A stretch of 5,860 bases of DNA from Lentisphaerota bacterium (GCA_012514865.1 JAAYZO010000200.1:1-5860); one strand, 5' to 3'. Numbered from the stretch's first letter, positions 1 to 5,691 are shown. The notes: generated by a model not told the origin, from the letters alone. Numbers and translations: made by a program.

Positions 1-1012
1 TCCACTTGCCCTGGAGATTCGGCGGCAGGTCGCCCTTCAGGGTGCAGGCCTGCAGCAGGTAGCGCCCGTACTCGAAGTAGAGCGCCGGCAGAGTCGGGTC
101 CGGCTCGCCGGCGCGGGCGCGGCGCAGACGCTCGTCGGTGGGGAGATCCAAGGCGGCCTGCCACAGCGACAGCATCGGCCGCCCGCCGATGCTGTACCAC
201 TGCTGGCAGTGCTGCGCGAGGATCTTCTCCCAGGCCATGTCGTGACCCCACTGGGAGGCGCACTGATCGGACAGGCTGGCGGTGTCAGCCGAGGTCCCGA
301 TGGAAACCGCCACCACCGCATCGGTGACGCCCGACAGCCAGAGGTCGCCTTCACGGATGCTCATGTCACCGTCGCAGAAGACCACGTCGGCCTCGACCCG
401 GAAGGCCAGCCCGCCGCGGAAGATGCCCTCGAGCCTGAGGCCGTCCGGCTCGGCCCAGCGCTTCACCGAGCAGCGCGGGTCCTCGCGGCGGTCGAGGCTG
501 AGGCGGCCGTTGGCGCGGCGGCTGAAGCTCAGGTGCATCAGCAGGCAGTCCCCTTCGCCGGCGTCGGCGATGACCTCACGACAGCAGATCAGCTTGCCAA
601 CCCGGTAGGAGACGCTCGCCACGCCCCGGCCGAGGTCCAGCTCGCGCCGGTAGGCGGTCCAGCGGTCGCTGTGCTCCGGCCGGAAGGTCAGATCGCCGGC
701 CGGCTGGTACGGGTCCACCCGCGACGGACGCTTCTCCGGATGGCCCCCACCGCCGCCGCCGAAGGCCCAGTCGCCCTGGCGGGTGCCCTCGGCCAGATCG
801 CCGGCCAGGAGCAGCTCGCGGACCGCCGCCAGGCGGTCGGCCGAGGCGTCGCACTCGCGCTGGCGGTTGCAGCCGCGCCAGAGCCACTCGTGATTCAGCG
901 CCAGCCGCTCACAGCACGGATCCCCGAGGACCATCGCCGCCAGACGGCCGTTGCCCACCGGCAGCCCCGCCATGTACTCGCGCGCCGGAGTCTTGTACCA
1001 AAGTTTGGGCAT
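1..1012 (-). CDS. Glycoside hydrolase family 95 protein (alpha-L-fucosidase-like), C-terminus beyond window
   Basis: The frame is open from the ATG at 1012 to the left edge, giving 337 residues of a protein that is usually about 700-800 long. The start LWYKTPAREYMAGLPVGNGR (residues 4-23) is the typical GH95 N-terminus, followed by ALNHEWLW (38-45), equivalent to the family's LNEDTLW. Later come TDERL (292-296), EYGRYLL (314-320) and DLPPNLQGKW (328-337), the family hallmark at the beginning of the (alpha/alpha)6 barrel. Residues 1 to about 270 should be the N-terminal beta-sandwich. The catalytic residues are expected further on, outside the window. Family members hydrolyse alpha-1,2-L-fucosyl or alpha-L-galactosyl linkages; which one applies here cannot be told. 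There is no signal peptide, so the protein looks cytoplasmic. A run of six glycines (85-90) is unusual. The start is fixed by a strong AGGAGG eight bases upstream. It is cotranscribed with the glycyl radical enzyme gene, 13 bases away. Confidence 0.9.
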   Translation of the reverse strand, partial: MPKLWYKTPAREYMAGLPVGNGRLAAMVLGDPCCERLALNHEWLWRGCNRQRECDASADRLAAVRELLLAGDLAEGTRQGDWAFGGGGGGHPEKRPSRVDPYQPAGDLTFRPEHSDRWTAYRRELDLGRGVASVSYRVGKLICCREVIADAGEGDCLLMHLSFSRRANGRLSLDRREDPRCSVKRWAEPDGLRLEGIFRGGLAFRVEADVVFCDGDMSIREGDLWLSGVTDAVVAVSIGTSADTASLSDQCASQWGHDMAWEKILAQHCQQWYSIGGRPMLSLWQAALDLPTDERLRRARAGEPDPTLPALYFEYGRYLLQACTLKGDLPPNLQGKW

Positions 1013-1020
1013 GATGCCGT

Positions 1021-1026
1021 CCTCCT
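1021..1026 (-). promoter_or_regulatory. Shine-Dalgarno AGGAGG of the GH95 gene, overlapping the stop of the upstream gene
   Basis: Read on the minus strand the junction is TGAGGAGG followed by eight bases and ATG. The TGA is the stop of the glycyl radical enzyme gene, and the last base of that stop is the first base of AGGAGG. This is the best ribosome site in the window. It decides the GH95 start and points to translational coupling of the two genes. Confidence 0.85.
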
Positions 1027-3179
1027 CAGTGTCCCGCCAGCTCGTCACGGCGGATGATCTCGTCCTGGGCCGCCGGGGTCATATCGACGAAGGCGGCGCT
1101 GTAGCCGGTGATGCGCACCATCAGGTCGCGATGCGCCTCCGGGCAGGCCTGTGCCGCCCGCAGGGTGGCGGTGTCGACCATGGAGAGCTGCGCCTGCAGG
1201 CCGCCGCCCTCGAAGTACGTCCAGAGGGCGTCCGCCAGAGCCCGCCGGCCGCGCTCGCCGCGGAAGGCCGCCGGCGACAGGCGCAGGTTCAGCGCCCCGG
1301 AGTGACAGCGGTCCAGCGGCAGACTCGACAGGCTCTGCAGGATGGCCGTCAGGCCGGCGCCGGCCACGCCGCGCGATGGGGAGCTGTTCTCGCTGAGCGG
1401 CTCGCCGGCATGGCGGCCGTCGGGGGTGGCGCCGGTCTGGCGGCCGCTGCTCAGGTGCGTGGTGTCGGTCTCGAGGCTCCGGAAGAGCAGCACCGCCTCC
1501 GCCCCCGGCCCCGCCGCCGCGATCTCGTCGAGGATGTCGTGCAGCGCCCCCAGCACGCGCGCCCCGAGGGCATCGACACGCGCGTCGTGGCAGCCGAACT
1601 TGGGCGCACGTCGGCAGTGCTGCCGCAGGGCCTCGGCGCCGGCGAAGTCCTGCCGCAACGCCGCCAGCAGACCCGGCAGACTCACCCGGTCCTGACGGAA
1701 GACCACCTCGTCGATCGCCGCCAGGCTGTCGATCAGGGTCGCCACGCTGCCGAAGGTCGTCACCATGGTCAGATGCTCGACGCCGCCATGGCGTTTGTCA
1801 CAGCCGCGCTCGGACGGACCGCGCAGGAAGAGGTCGTCCACCGCCAGCAGACCCGGCGCCGCCGCCCGCGCCGCGGCGCACCACTCGCGAAAGGCCGCCA
1901 CCTCGGCGGCGAGGTGGCGGCGGTAGGCCGCGTAGAACGCCGACAGGACCTCGTCGAGAGAGGACGCGCCCGGGCATGCCGCGAGGGCCTCCAGGAGGGT
2001 CCGCGGCAGGACGTGCAGGTGGCTTCGGCCCGAGACCTGGCTCGGCGGCAGATCCGGCCAGTTGCAGCCGTGCAGGGTGTACTCGCGGGCCTGCGCACGG
2101 CCGAAGCCGAGACGCTCGAAGGCCGGTATCATGGCGCTGTCGCCATAGACCATCAGGCTGGCGCCATCCCGCAGCAGGCCCGTCGCCAGGCGCCAGGTGC
2201 TCGCCGACAGGCCCGGCCACCAGCGCAGCACCACACACGGATTCTCAAAACGCGGTACCAGGCGCTCGAGGAACAGGTCGGTCAGGTCCGTGACGTCGGG
2301 TCGAGCGGGGTCGCGCTCGCCGCCGAGGATGAGGTACTGCGGCGCGTCGTAGCAGAGGTTCCGGTCCCAGCCCGTGCACGACGCGCCGCCGGCGCTCATC
2401 TGGTGCTCGCCGCGGCCGAGGAGGAGGTTGTTCCGGCAGTGGAAGTCCTCGATCAGCGCCCCGGCCTCCTCACGGCTCAGCCGCCCGGCCTCGAGGTCGC
2501 GGCGGTAGTACGGCCACAGCCACTGGTCGAGGCGACCGAAGCCGAGGGTCGGGTTGCGGCAGACCATAGTGCAGTAGACAAACCCGACCGTCCAGACGAG
2601 CTGGAGGGCTTCGTGAAAGGTCTCCGGCGGGCGCTCGGCAATCGCCCGCGCCGCCGCGGCCGGGGCCGCCAGGCCGGACGCATCCGCCGCCGCGGCGCAG
2701 CGCCGGGCGTAGTCCTGGAAGGCCCGCCCCACCCCCGCCATGCCCTCGAGGAAGACCACCCGCGGACTCGCCGGGTCGGCCGCGCCCAAGGCCGCGCGCG
2801 TCGCCTCGGCCCGCGCGATCAGCCCCGGCAGCCCAAGCGCCAGGAGGCCCTCCCAGTCGAAGGTCTCGTGACCGCTGTCAGGAAAGCCCGGCGGCACCGG
2901 CGCGCCCCAGGCGGCAAGGACAGCCCGGAACGACGCCTCCTCGGCGGCGTCAGGGACCGCCTCCGGCATGCGCCCGAGCAGGAGGTCGTAAGGCCGCACC
3001 GGGATCTCGATGTGCCGCACGACATGGCCCAGAATCCGCGCCAGGCGCAGCGGCTGCGGCAACGCCTCGCAGGCGCGCCAGGCCTCATGCGACAGGAACA
3101 GGCGCTGCAACGCCGTCGAACGCGGCGACTTGCCGCGCAGGTCCGCCAGCGCCTCGAGCACTCGGGGATGCGTCTCCAT
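1026..3179 (-). CDS. Glycyl radical enzyme of the pyruvate formate-lyase-like superfamily, unassigned substrate
   Basis: A complete 717-residue protein with the family landmarks in order: PETFHEALQLVW (185-196), GRLDQWLWPYYRRDL (215-229), the active-site loop HGCNWPD (370-376), GSVATLIDSLAAI (477-489), PKFGCHDARVD (526-536), TGATPDGRHAGEPLS (582-596) and the C-terminal radical loop RITGYSAAFVD (689-699), with Gly692 as the expected radical site. In this superfamily a thiyl radical on the loop cysteine (here Cys372) starts the reaction, after an S-adenosylmethionine-dependent activase oxidises the glycine. Eliminases of the glycerol/choline type have Cys-x-Glu. Here the motif is Cys-Asn-Trp, and it is not the Cys-Cys of pyruvate formate-lyase either, so no known reaction can be assigned. 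The ATG at 3179 was chosen because the protein N-terminus (METHPRVLEAL) begins there; it has no Shine-Dalgarno. A TTG at 3224 would add 15 residues. First gene of an operon with GH95. Confidence 0.93.
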   Translation of the reverse strand: METHPRVLEALADLRGKSPRSTALQRLFLSHEAWRACEALPQPLRLARILGHVVRHIEIPVRPYDLLLGRMPEAVPDAAEEASFRAVLAAWGAPVPPGFPDSGHETFDWEGLLALGLPGLIARAEATRAALGAADPASPRVVFLEGMAGVGRAFQDYARRCAAAADASGLAAPAAAARAIAERPPETFHEALQLVWTVGFVYCTMVCRNPTLGFGRLDQWLWPYYRRDLEAGRLSREEAGALIEDFHCRNNLLLGRGEHQMSAGGASCTGWDRNLCYDAPQYLILGGERDPARPDVTDLTDLFLERLVPRFENPCVVLRWWPGLSASTWRLATGLLRDGASLMVYGDSAMIPAFERLGFGRAQAREYTLHGCNWPDLPPSQVSGRSHLHVLPRTLLEALAACPGASSLDEVLSAFYAAYRRHLAAEVAAFREWCAAARAAAPGLLAVDDLFLRGPSERGCDKRHGGVEHLTMVTTFGSVATLIDSLAAIDEVVFRQDRVSLPGLLAALRQDFAGAEALRQHCRRAPKFGCHDARVDALGARVLGALHDILDEIAAAGPGAEAVLLFRSLETDTTHLSSGRQTGATPDGRHAGEPLSENSSPSRGVAGAGLTAILQSLSSLPLDRCHSGALNLRLSPAAFRGERGRRALADALWTYFEGGGLQAQLSMVDTATLRAAQACPEAHRDLMVRITGYSAAFVDMTPAAQDEIIRRDELAGH

Positions 3180-3189
3180 AGCAGCCGCG

Positions 3190-3218
3190 AATGTAAGCGG
3201 CCAGGCGACCGCCTTCAA
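3190..3218 (-). promoter_or_regulatory. Possible sigma70-type promoter of the glycyl radical enzyme-GH95 operon
   Basis: On the minus strand TTGAAG (3218-3213) and TACATT (3195-3190) are 17 bases apart, each matching four of six consensus bases, in an otherwise GC-rich stretch. Transcription would start near 3183, only a few bases before the ATG at 3179. That would make the message nearly leaderless and would explain the missing Shine-Dalgarno. If the TTG at 3224 were the true start, this would be coding sequence instead. Sequence-only evidence; weak. Confidence 0.3.
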
Positions 3219-3280
3219 AGGCAAGCAACGCCCCCGCGGCCCTGCCGTCCCCGGGCCGGGTGCCGGGCGCCGGCCGGAAA

Positions 3281-3307
3281 GGGACTCAAGCGACCCAAGG
3301 GACTCCA
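3281..3307 (+). repeat. 9-bp array, 3 units (copy A, left)
   Basis: Units are GGGACTCAA, GCGACCCAA and GGGACTCCA. Copy B has four units of the same type. The reverse complement of the last unit, TGGAGTCCC, is one base away from the TGGTGTCCC units at the right end of the element. Confidence 0.85.
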
Positions 3308-3376
3308 GGATGGGGTCACCGCCGAGCCTCGTGTCGGCAAGGCCTCCTGGTGTCCCCGGTGTCCCCCGCCCACGCC

Positions 3377-3439
3377 GGCGTTCGGCGTTGGGCGTTCAGC
3401 GTTGGGCGTTGGGCGTTGGGCGTTCGGCGTTCGGCGTTG
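3377..3439 (+). repeat. Heptanucleotide array, 9 units of RGCGTTS (copy A)
   Basis: Nine uninterrupted 7-bp units: GGCGTT followed by C or G, with one AGCGTTG. The AGCGTTG unit follows a GGCGTTC, as it does every time in copy B. The array contains no other variant and no indel. Confidence 0.95.
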
Positions 3440-3442
3440 CCT

Positions 3443-3487
3443 CCCTGGTGTCCCTGGTGTCCCTGGTGTCCCTGGTGTCCCTGGTGT
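3443..3487 (+). repeat. 9-bp array, 5 perfect units of CCCTGGTGT (copy A, right)
   Basis: Five identical 9-bp units in tandem, followed by CCCCCGC. Copy B has two units at the same place. A related pair (TGGTGTCCCC GGTGTCCC) is also present inside the 69-bp core of both copies. Confidence 0.95.
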
Positions 3488-3521
3488 CCCCCGCCTGCCC
3501 CGCACGCCTCCCGGCGGCGGC

Positions 3522-3905
3522 CTACTCCCCCGGCAGCCCCGGGCGGACCTTCAGGACCTCGTCGCGCTTCGAGCACACCGACCCTGGCTCGGCGCCGCGC
3601 GGCTTGCTGATGAACTTGGCTCTGGTGCAGAGCACCGCCACCACGCCGGCGGTGCGCGCCTTGCTATGCCAGGCCGCGATGGCGGCGGCGGCGCGCAGGG
3701 CCTCGCGATCCGGCTCGGCGTCCTCACGCCAGCGCAGCAGGACGTGGCTGCCGGGCATGCCGTGGACATGGAACCACCAGTCGTTCGGATGGGCATAGCG
3801 GAGCGAGAGGAGGTCGTTGTCGGCGTCAGTCTTGCCGGCAAGGACCTCCCAGCCACCGGGGAGGGTGTAAGCCCAGCAGCGTGGCTCGGGCGGGGGTTTG
3901 CGCAT
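3522..3905 (-). CDS. Solo NFACT-R (DUF814-type) RNA-binding domain protein
   Basis: A 127-residue protein that is nearly all one NFACT-R domain: DADNDLLSL (27-35), HPNDWWFHVHGMPGSHVLL (39-57), AAWHSKAR (77-84) and KPRGAEPGSV (101-110). These match the conserved blocks at the C-terminal end of RqcH/NEMF/fibronectin-binding-type proteins, where the domain binds RNA, including tRNA on the stalled 50S ribosome. The NFACT-N, helix-hairpin-helix and coiled-coil parts of full RqcH (over 500 residues) are absent, and there is no room for them here, so this is the stand-alone form and not a remnant; the motifs are intact. Its role is unknown; a part in RNA binding or ribosome rescue is inference. The ATG at 3905 was chosen because TGAGG (3919-3915) lies nine bases upstream; a longer frame to 3995 adds residues without family resemblance. 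It is followed by composite repeat A, 27 bases after the stop. Confidence 0.88.
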   Translation of the reverse strand: MRKPPPEPRCWAYTLPGGWEVLAGKTDADNDLLSLRYAHPNDWWFHVHGMPGSHVLLRWREDAEPDREALRAAAAIAAWHSKARTAGVVAVLCTRAKFISKPRGAEPGSVCSKRDEVLKVRPGLPGE

Positions 3906-4097
3906 AGGTGCGGACCTCAGGCTGAAATGCGATGGCGGCGCCATGCCGCGGCGCCCTGTCACCATGGCGGCTGCCGGGCACCTCTGCAAGCCCACGCCCG
4001 CAAGGTGGCCCGCGGCGCCGTCCGTGGCCCCCCCGGGCGCCGTCCACGCCGCCGGGCAGAGCCGAGCCGACGCTCGGCGCTCCCAGGCCGACGACGC
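3906..4097. other. Intergenic stretch before composite repeat B, no gene recognised
   Basis: This is the left part of the 534-bp divergent region between the NFACT-R and oxidoreductase genes. It is extremely GC-rich. It should hold the promoter of the NFACT-R gene, but I see no convincing -35/-10 pair. The only structure noted is a small dyad, GCCGAG (4061-4066) with CTCGGC (4073-4078). Frames open through it look like chance frames of GC-rich DNA. Confidence 0.5.
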
Positions 4098-4104
4098 CCG
4101 GAAA

Positions 4105-4140
4105 GGGACCCAAGCGACCCAAGGGACTCAAGGGACTCCA
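4105..4140 (+). repeat. 9-bp array, 4 units (copy B, left)
   Basis: Units are GGGACCCAA, GCGACCCAA, GGGACTCAA and GGGACTCCA. Compared with copy A there is one extra unit and one base change, while the last unit is the same in both. Confidence 0.85.
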
Positions 4141-4209
4141 GGATGGGATCACCCCAGAGCCTCGTGCCGGCAAGGCCTCCTGGTGTCCCCGGTGTCCCCC
4201 GCCCACGCC

Positions 4210-4328
4210 GGCGTTCGGCGTTCAGCGTTGGGCGTTGGGCGTTCGGCGTTGGGCGTTCGGCGTTGGGCGTTGGGCGTTCAGCGTTGGGCGTTCGGCGTTG
4301 GGCGTTGGGCGTTCAGCGTTGGGCGTTG
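4210..4328 (+). repeat. Heptanucleotide array, 17 units of RGCGTTS (copy B)
   Basis: Seventeen uninterrupted 7-bp units. AGCGTTG appears three times (4224, 4280, 4315), each time right after GGCGTTC, so a 14-bp higher-order unit GGCGTTCAGCGTTG exists. Since 7 is not a multiple of 3, the array reads as the same low-complexity peptide in all frames and creates long stop-free frames on both strands. Confidence 0.95.
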
Positions 4329-4330
4329 CC

Positions 4331-4353
4331 TCCTGGTGTCCCTGGTGTCCCCC
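4331..4353 (+). repeat. 9-bp array, 2 units (copy B, right)
   Basis: TCCTGGTGT and CCCTGGTGT followed by CCCCC. This matches the right-hand array of copy A but with two units in place of five. Confidence 0.85.
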
Positions 4354-4355
4354 GC

Positions 4356-4439
4356 TGCCGCCTGGCGCCGCCGGCGCCGGCGCGGTACGTTGTCCGGCGT
4401 ACGCGGCAGTCGTCCGAAATCCCGTGGAGGCCTCCGGTC
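4356..4439 (+). promoter_or_regulatory. Leader of the oxidoreductase gene with Shine-Dalgarno GGAGG
   Basis: GGAGG at 4426-4430 lies nine bases before the ATG at 4440 and fixes that start against the long open frame that extends far upstream. A short dyad GTACG (4385-4389) and CGTAC (4398-4402) could be an operator or chance. I see no clear -10/-35 pair; TTGTCC at 4390 is the only -35-like hexamer. The promoter must lie here or inside or beyond the repeat. Confidence 0.55.
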
Positions 4440-5606
4440 ATGCTCACCGAACCCGTGAATTTCGCCGTCGTCGGCTGTGGCGCTCTGGCGCGCGGCCAGC
4501 ACATCCCGAACATCGCGCGCTCGAAGCGCGCCGTGCTGCACACCTGCTGCGACCTCTCCGAGGCAGCCCTGGCCGAGTGCGCCCGCACCTGGGGCGCCCT
4601 GCACACGAGCACGAGCTGGGAGGCGACCCTGCGCAACCCCGAGGTGCAGGCGATCTGCCTGGCCACCACCGAGAAGCTGCGCCTGCCGGTGATCGCCCTG
4701 GCCGCCGATCTGGGCAAGCCGATCTACGTCGAGAAGCCGATCGCCACCGAGCTGCCCATCCTCTACGCTATCCAGAAGGTGGTCAACCAGAGCGGCATTC
4801 CCTTCTGCGCCGGCCATAACCGCCGCAACAGCCCCGCCATGATCGACGCCCAGCGCCTCTTCCGCGACCACATGACGCACCCAGCCCCCTGCCCGTGGCG
4901 CTGGAACCGCGAGCCCGAGGACCGCCCGGCACTGCCCAACGACGGCACCGCCTCGTTCAACGTCCGCATCAACGACGACTGGTACTCGTGGAAGAGCTGG
5001 GTCTTCGACAAGACCCAGGCGCCGCATGGGCCGATGCTCTTCGAGATGACCCACTTCACCGACCTCTGCAACTGGTTCATGGGCAGCAAGCCGACCGAGG
5101 TCGTGGCCCTCGAGACCGGCATGCTCAACCACGCCATCATCGTGCGCTACTGCGGCGGCGAGCTGGCCACCCTGAACCTCTGCGCCAATGGCACCTTCGG
5201 CTACCCCAAGGAGCTCTACGAGGCCATGGGCAACGGCGGCATCGTCGTCATCGACCACATGTGCGAGATCCGCACCGCCGGCATTGCCGGGGCACCGGCA
5301 CGCAAGACCTACCCCTTCCTCAACGACCGCCACCCGCACGTCGGCACCGAGGGCGGCCTCCCCGGCTGGCTCGCCAAGAAACGCGCCGCCTGCGACGAGG
5401 CCGCCGCCAGCGGCAACCCCATGCAGCAGTTCACCGCCGAGCCCGATAAGGGCCACGCCCATGCCATCGAGCGCTTCATCGACCAGATCTGCCACGGCGG
5501 ACCGGTCGTCTGCGGCATGGACGACGCCGTCATGGCCACCCGCGTCGCCTTCGCCGCCATTCGCTCCGCCCAGGAACACCGCATCGTCAGCCTCGACGAG
5601 GTCTGA
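4440..5606 (+). CDS. Gfo/Idh/MocA family NAD(P)-dependent oxidoreductase
   Basis: A 388-residue protein of normal length for the family. The N-terminal Rossmann fold starts with FAVVGCGALARGQH (8-21), carrying the G-x-G of the dinucleotide site, and Asp38 at the end of the second strand suits NAD(H). EKP (98-100) after GKPIYV is the family's conserved lysine motif. GHNRRNSP (125-132) ends the nucleotide domain. In the C-terminal alpha/beta domain HGPMLFEMTHFTDLCNWFMG (196-215) holds His205, the likely catalytic histidine next to Asp208. Members oxidise or reduce sugars, inositols and related polyols. The substrate cannot be named from sequence; a sugar connected with the GH95 product is a reasonable inference from context. 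The protein is cytoplasmic, with no signal peptide. The upstream open frame back to 951 is a GC-rich artefact: resemblance to the family and the GGAGG site both begin at 4440. It is divergent from the NFACT-R gene and appears monocistronic here. Confidence 0.95.
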   Translation: MLTEPVNFAVVGCGALARGQHIPNIARSKRAVLHTCCDLSEAALAECARTWGALHTSTSWEATLRNPEVQAICLATTEKLRLPVIALAADLGKPIYVEKPIATELPILYAIQKVVNQSGIPFCAGHNRRNSPAMIDAQRLFRDHMTHPAPCPWRWNREPEDRPALPNDGTASFNVRINDDWYSWKSWVFDKTQAPHGPMLFEMTHFTDLCNWFMGSKPTEVVALETGMLNHAIIVRYCGGELATLNLCANGTFGYPKELYEAMGNGGIVVIDHMCEIRTAGIAGAPARKTYPFLNDRHPHVGTEGGLPGWLAKKRAACDEAAASGNPMQQFTAEPDKGHAHAIERFIDQICHGGPVVCGMDDAVMATRVAFAAIRSAQEHRIVSLDEV

Positions 5607-5626
5607 GGACGCAGACCACCCCGGCG

Positions 5627-5683
5627 GCCGCGCTGTCGTGGCGGCTGTGCCAGCCGCGCTGTCGTGGCGGCTGTGCCAGCCGC
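5627..5683 (+). repeat. Two tandem 26-bp repeats, each with a 7-bp stem hairpin
   Basis: Two identical 26-bp copies (5627-5652 and 5653-5678) plus the first five bases of a third lie 20 bases after the oxidoreductase stop. They create two identical palindromes GCGGCTGTGCCAGCCGC (5641-5657 and 5667-5683) with a 7-bp stem and 3-base loop. There is no T-run after either, so these are not standard intrinsic terminators. They resemble REP-type palindromes and could protect the 3' end of the message. Confidence 0.85.
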
Positions 5684-5691
5684 TCTCGTAT

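Larger units (their letters stand above)
3274..3494 (+). repeat. Composite repeat element, copy A
   Basis: This 221-bp element lies between the NFACT-R gene and the glycyl radical enzyme gene. It is built in the same order as copy B (4098-4355): CCGGAAA, then three 9-mers (3281-3307), a 69-bp core (3308-3376), nine heptamers (3377-3439), CCTCC-type junction, five 9-mers of CCCTGGTGT (3443-3487), and CCCCCGC at the end. The 69-bp core differs from that of copy B at only four positions, although the arrays differ in copy number. Outside these limits the two loci do not resemble each other, so the ends are reasonably well set. No protein-coding signal fits; open frames through it translate to low-complexity Pro-Asn-Ala-Gln-Arg or Gly-Thr-Pro repeats. 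Confidence 0.92.
4098..4355 (+). repeat. Composite repeat element, copy B
   Basis: A 258-bp element in the same orientation and module order as copy A (3274-3494): CCGGAAA, four 9-mers (4105-4140), the 69-bp core (4141-4209, four differences from copy A), seventeen heptamers (4210-4328), a CC junction, two 9-mers (4331-4348) and CCCCCGC. It fills about half of the region between two divergent genes and ends 84 bases before the oxidoreductase ATG. The arrays have changed in number while the core stayed almost fixed, which suggests slippage in the arrays after a common origin. Confidence 0.92.

Noticed and set aside
209..1057. A 282-codon open frame on the plus strand opposite the GH95 gene
   Set aside because: The minus strand carries clear GH95 motifs with a strong Shine-Dalgarno. 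The plus frame shows no recognisable domain.
3262..3274. GCCGG-GCG-CCGGC hairpin before repeat A
   Set aside because: A 5-bp GC dyad is expected by chance in DNA of this composition and no T-run follows.
3215..3505. Open frames through the repeats that translate to Pro-Asn-Ala-Gln-Arg or Gly-Thr-Pro repeats
   Set aside because: The 7-mer and 9-mer arrays contain no stop in the frames concerned, so such frames arise automatically; the peptide is a by-product of the DNA repeat.
3274..4355. CRISPR array
   Set aside because: Units are 7 and 9 bases long and contiguous, with no unique spacers and no cas gene.
3274..4355. Insertion sequence or composite transposon around the NFACT-R gene
   Set aside because: There is no transposase, no terminal inverted repeat at the ends of the copies, and no visible target duplication. 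The direct-repeat layout is noted as a finding, but a transposon cannot be supported.
951..5606. A single 1551-codon open frame on the plus strand that ends with the oxidoreductase
   Set aside because: The part before 4440 lies antisense to the glycyl radical enzyme and NFACT-R genes and crosses both repeats. It has low-complexity, arginine- and alanine-rich translation and no family resemblance. The Shine-Dalgarno and Rossmann fold start at 4440.
5641..5683. Intrinsic terminator after the oxidoreductase gene
   Set aside because: Both hairpins are stable but are followed by GC-rich DNA without a T-run on either strand.
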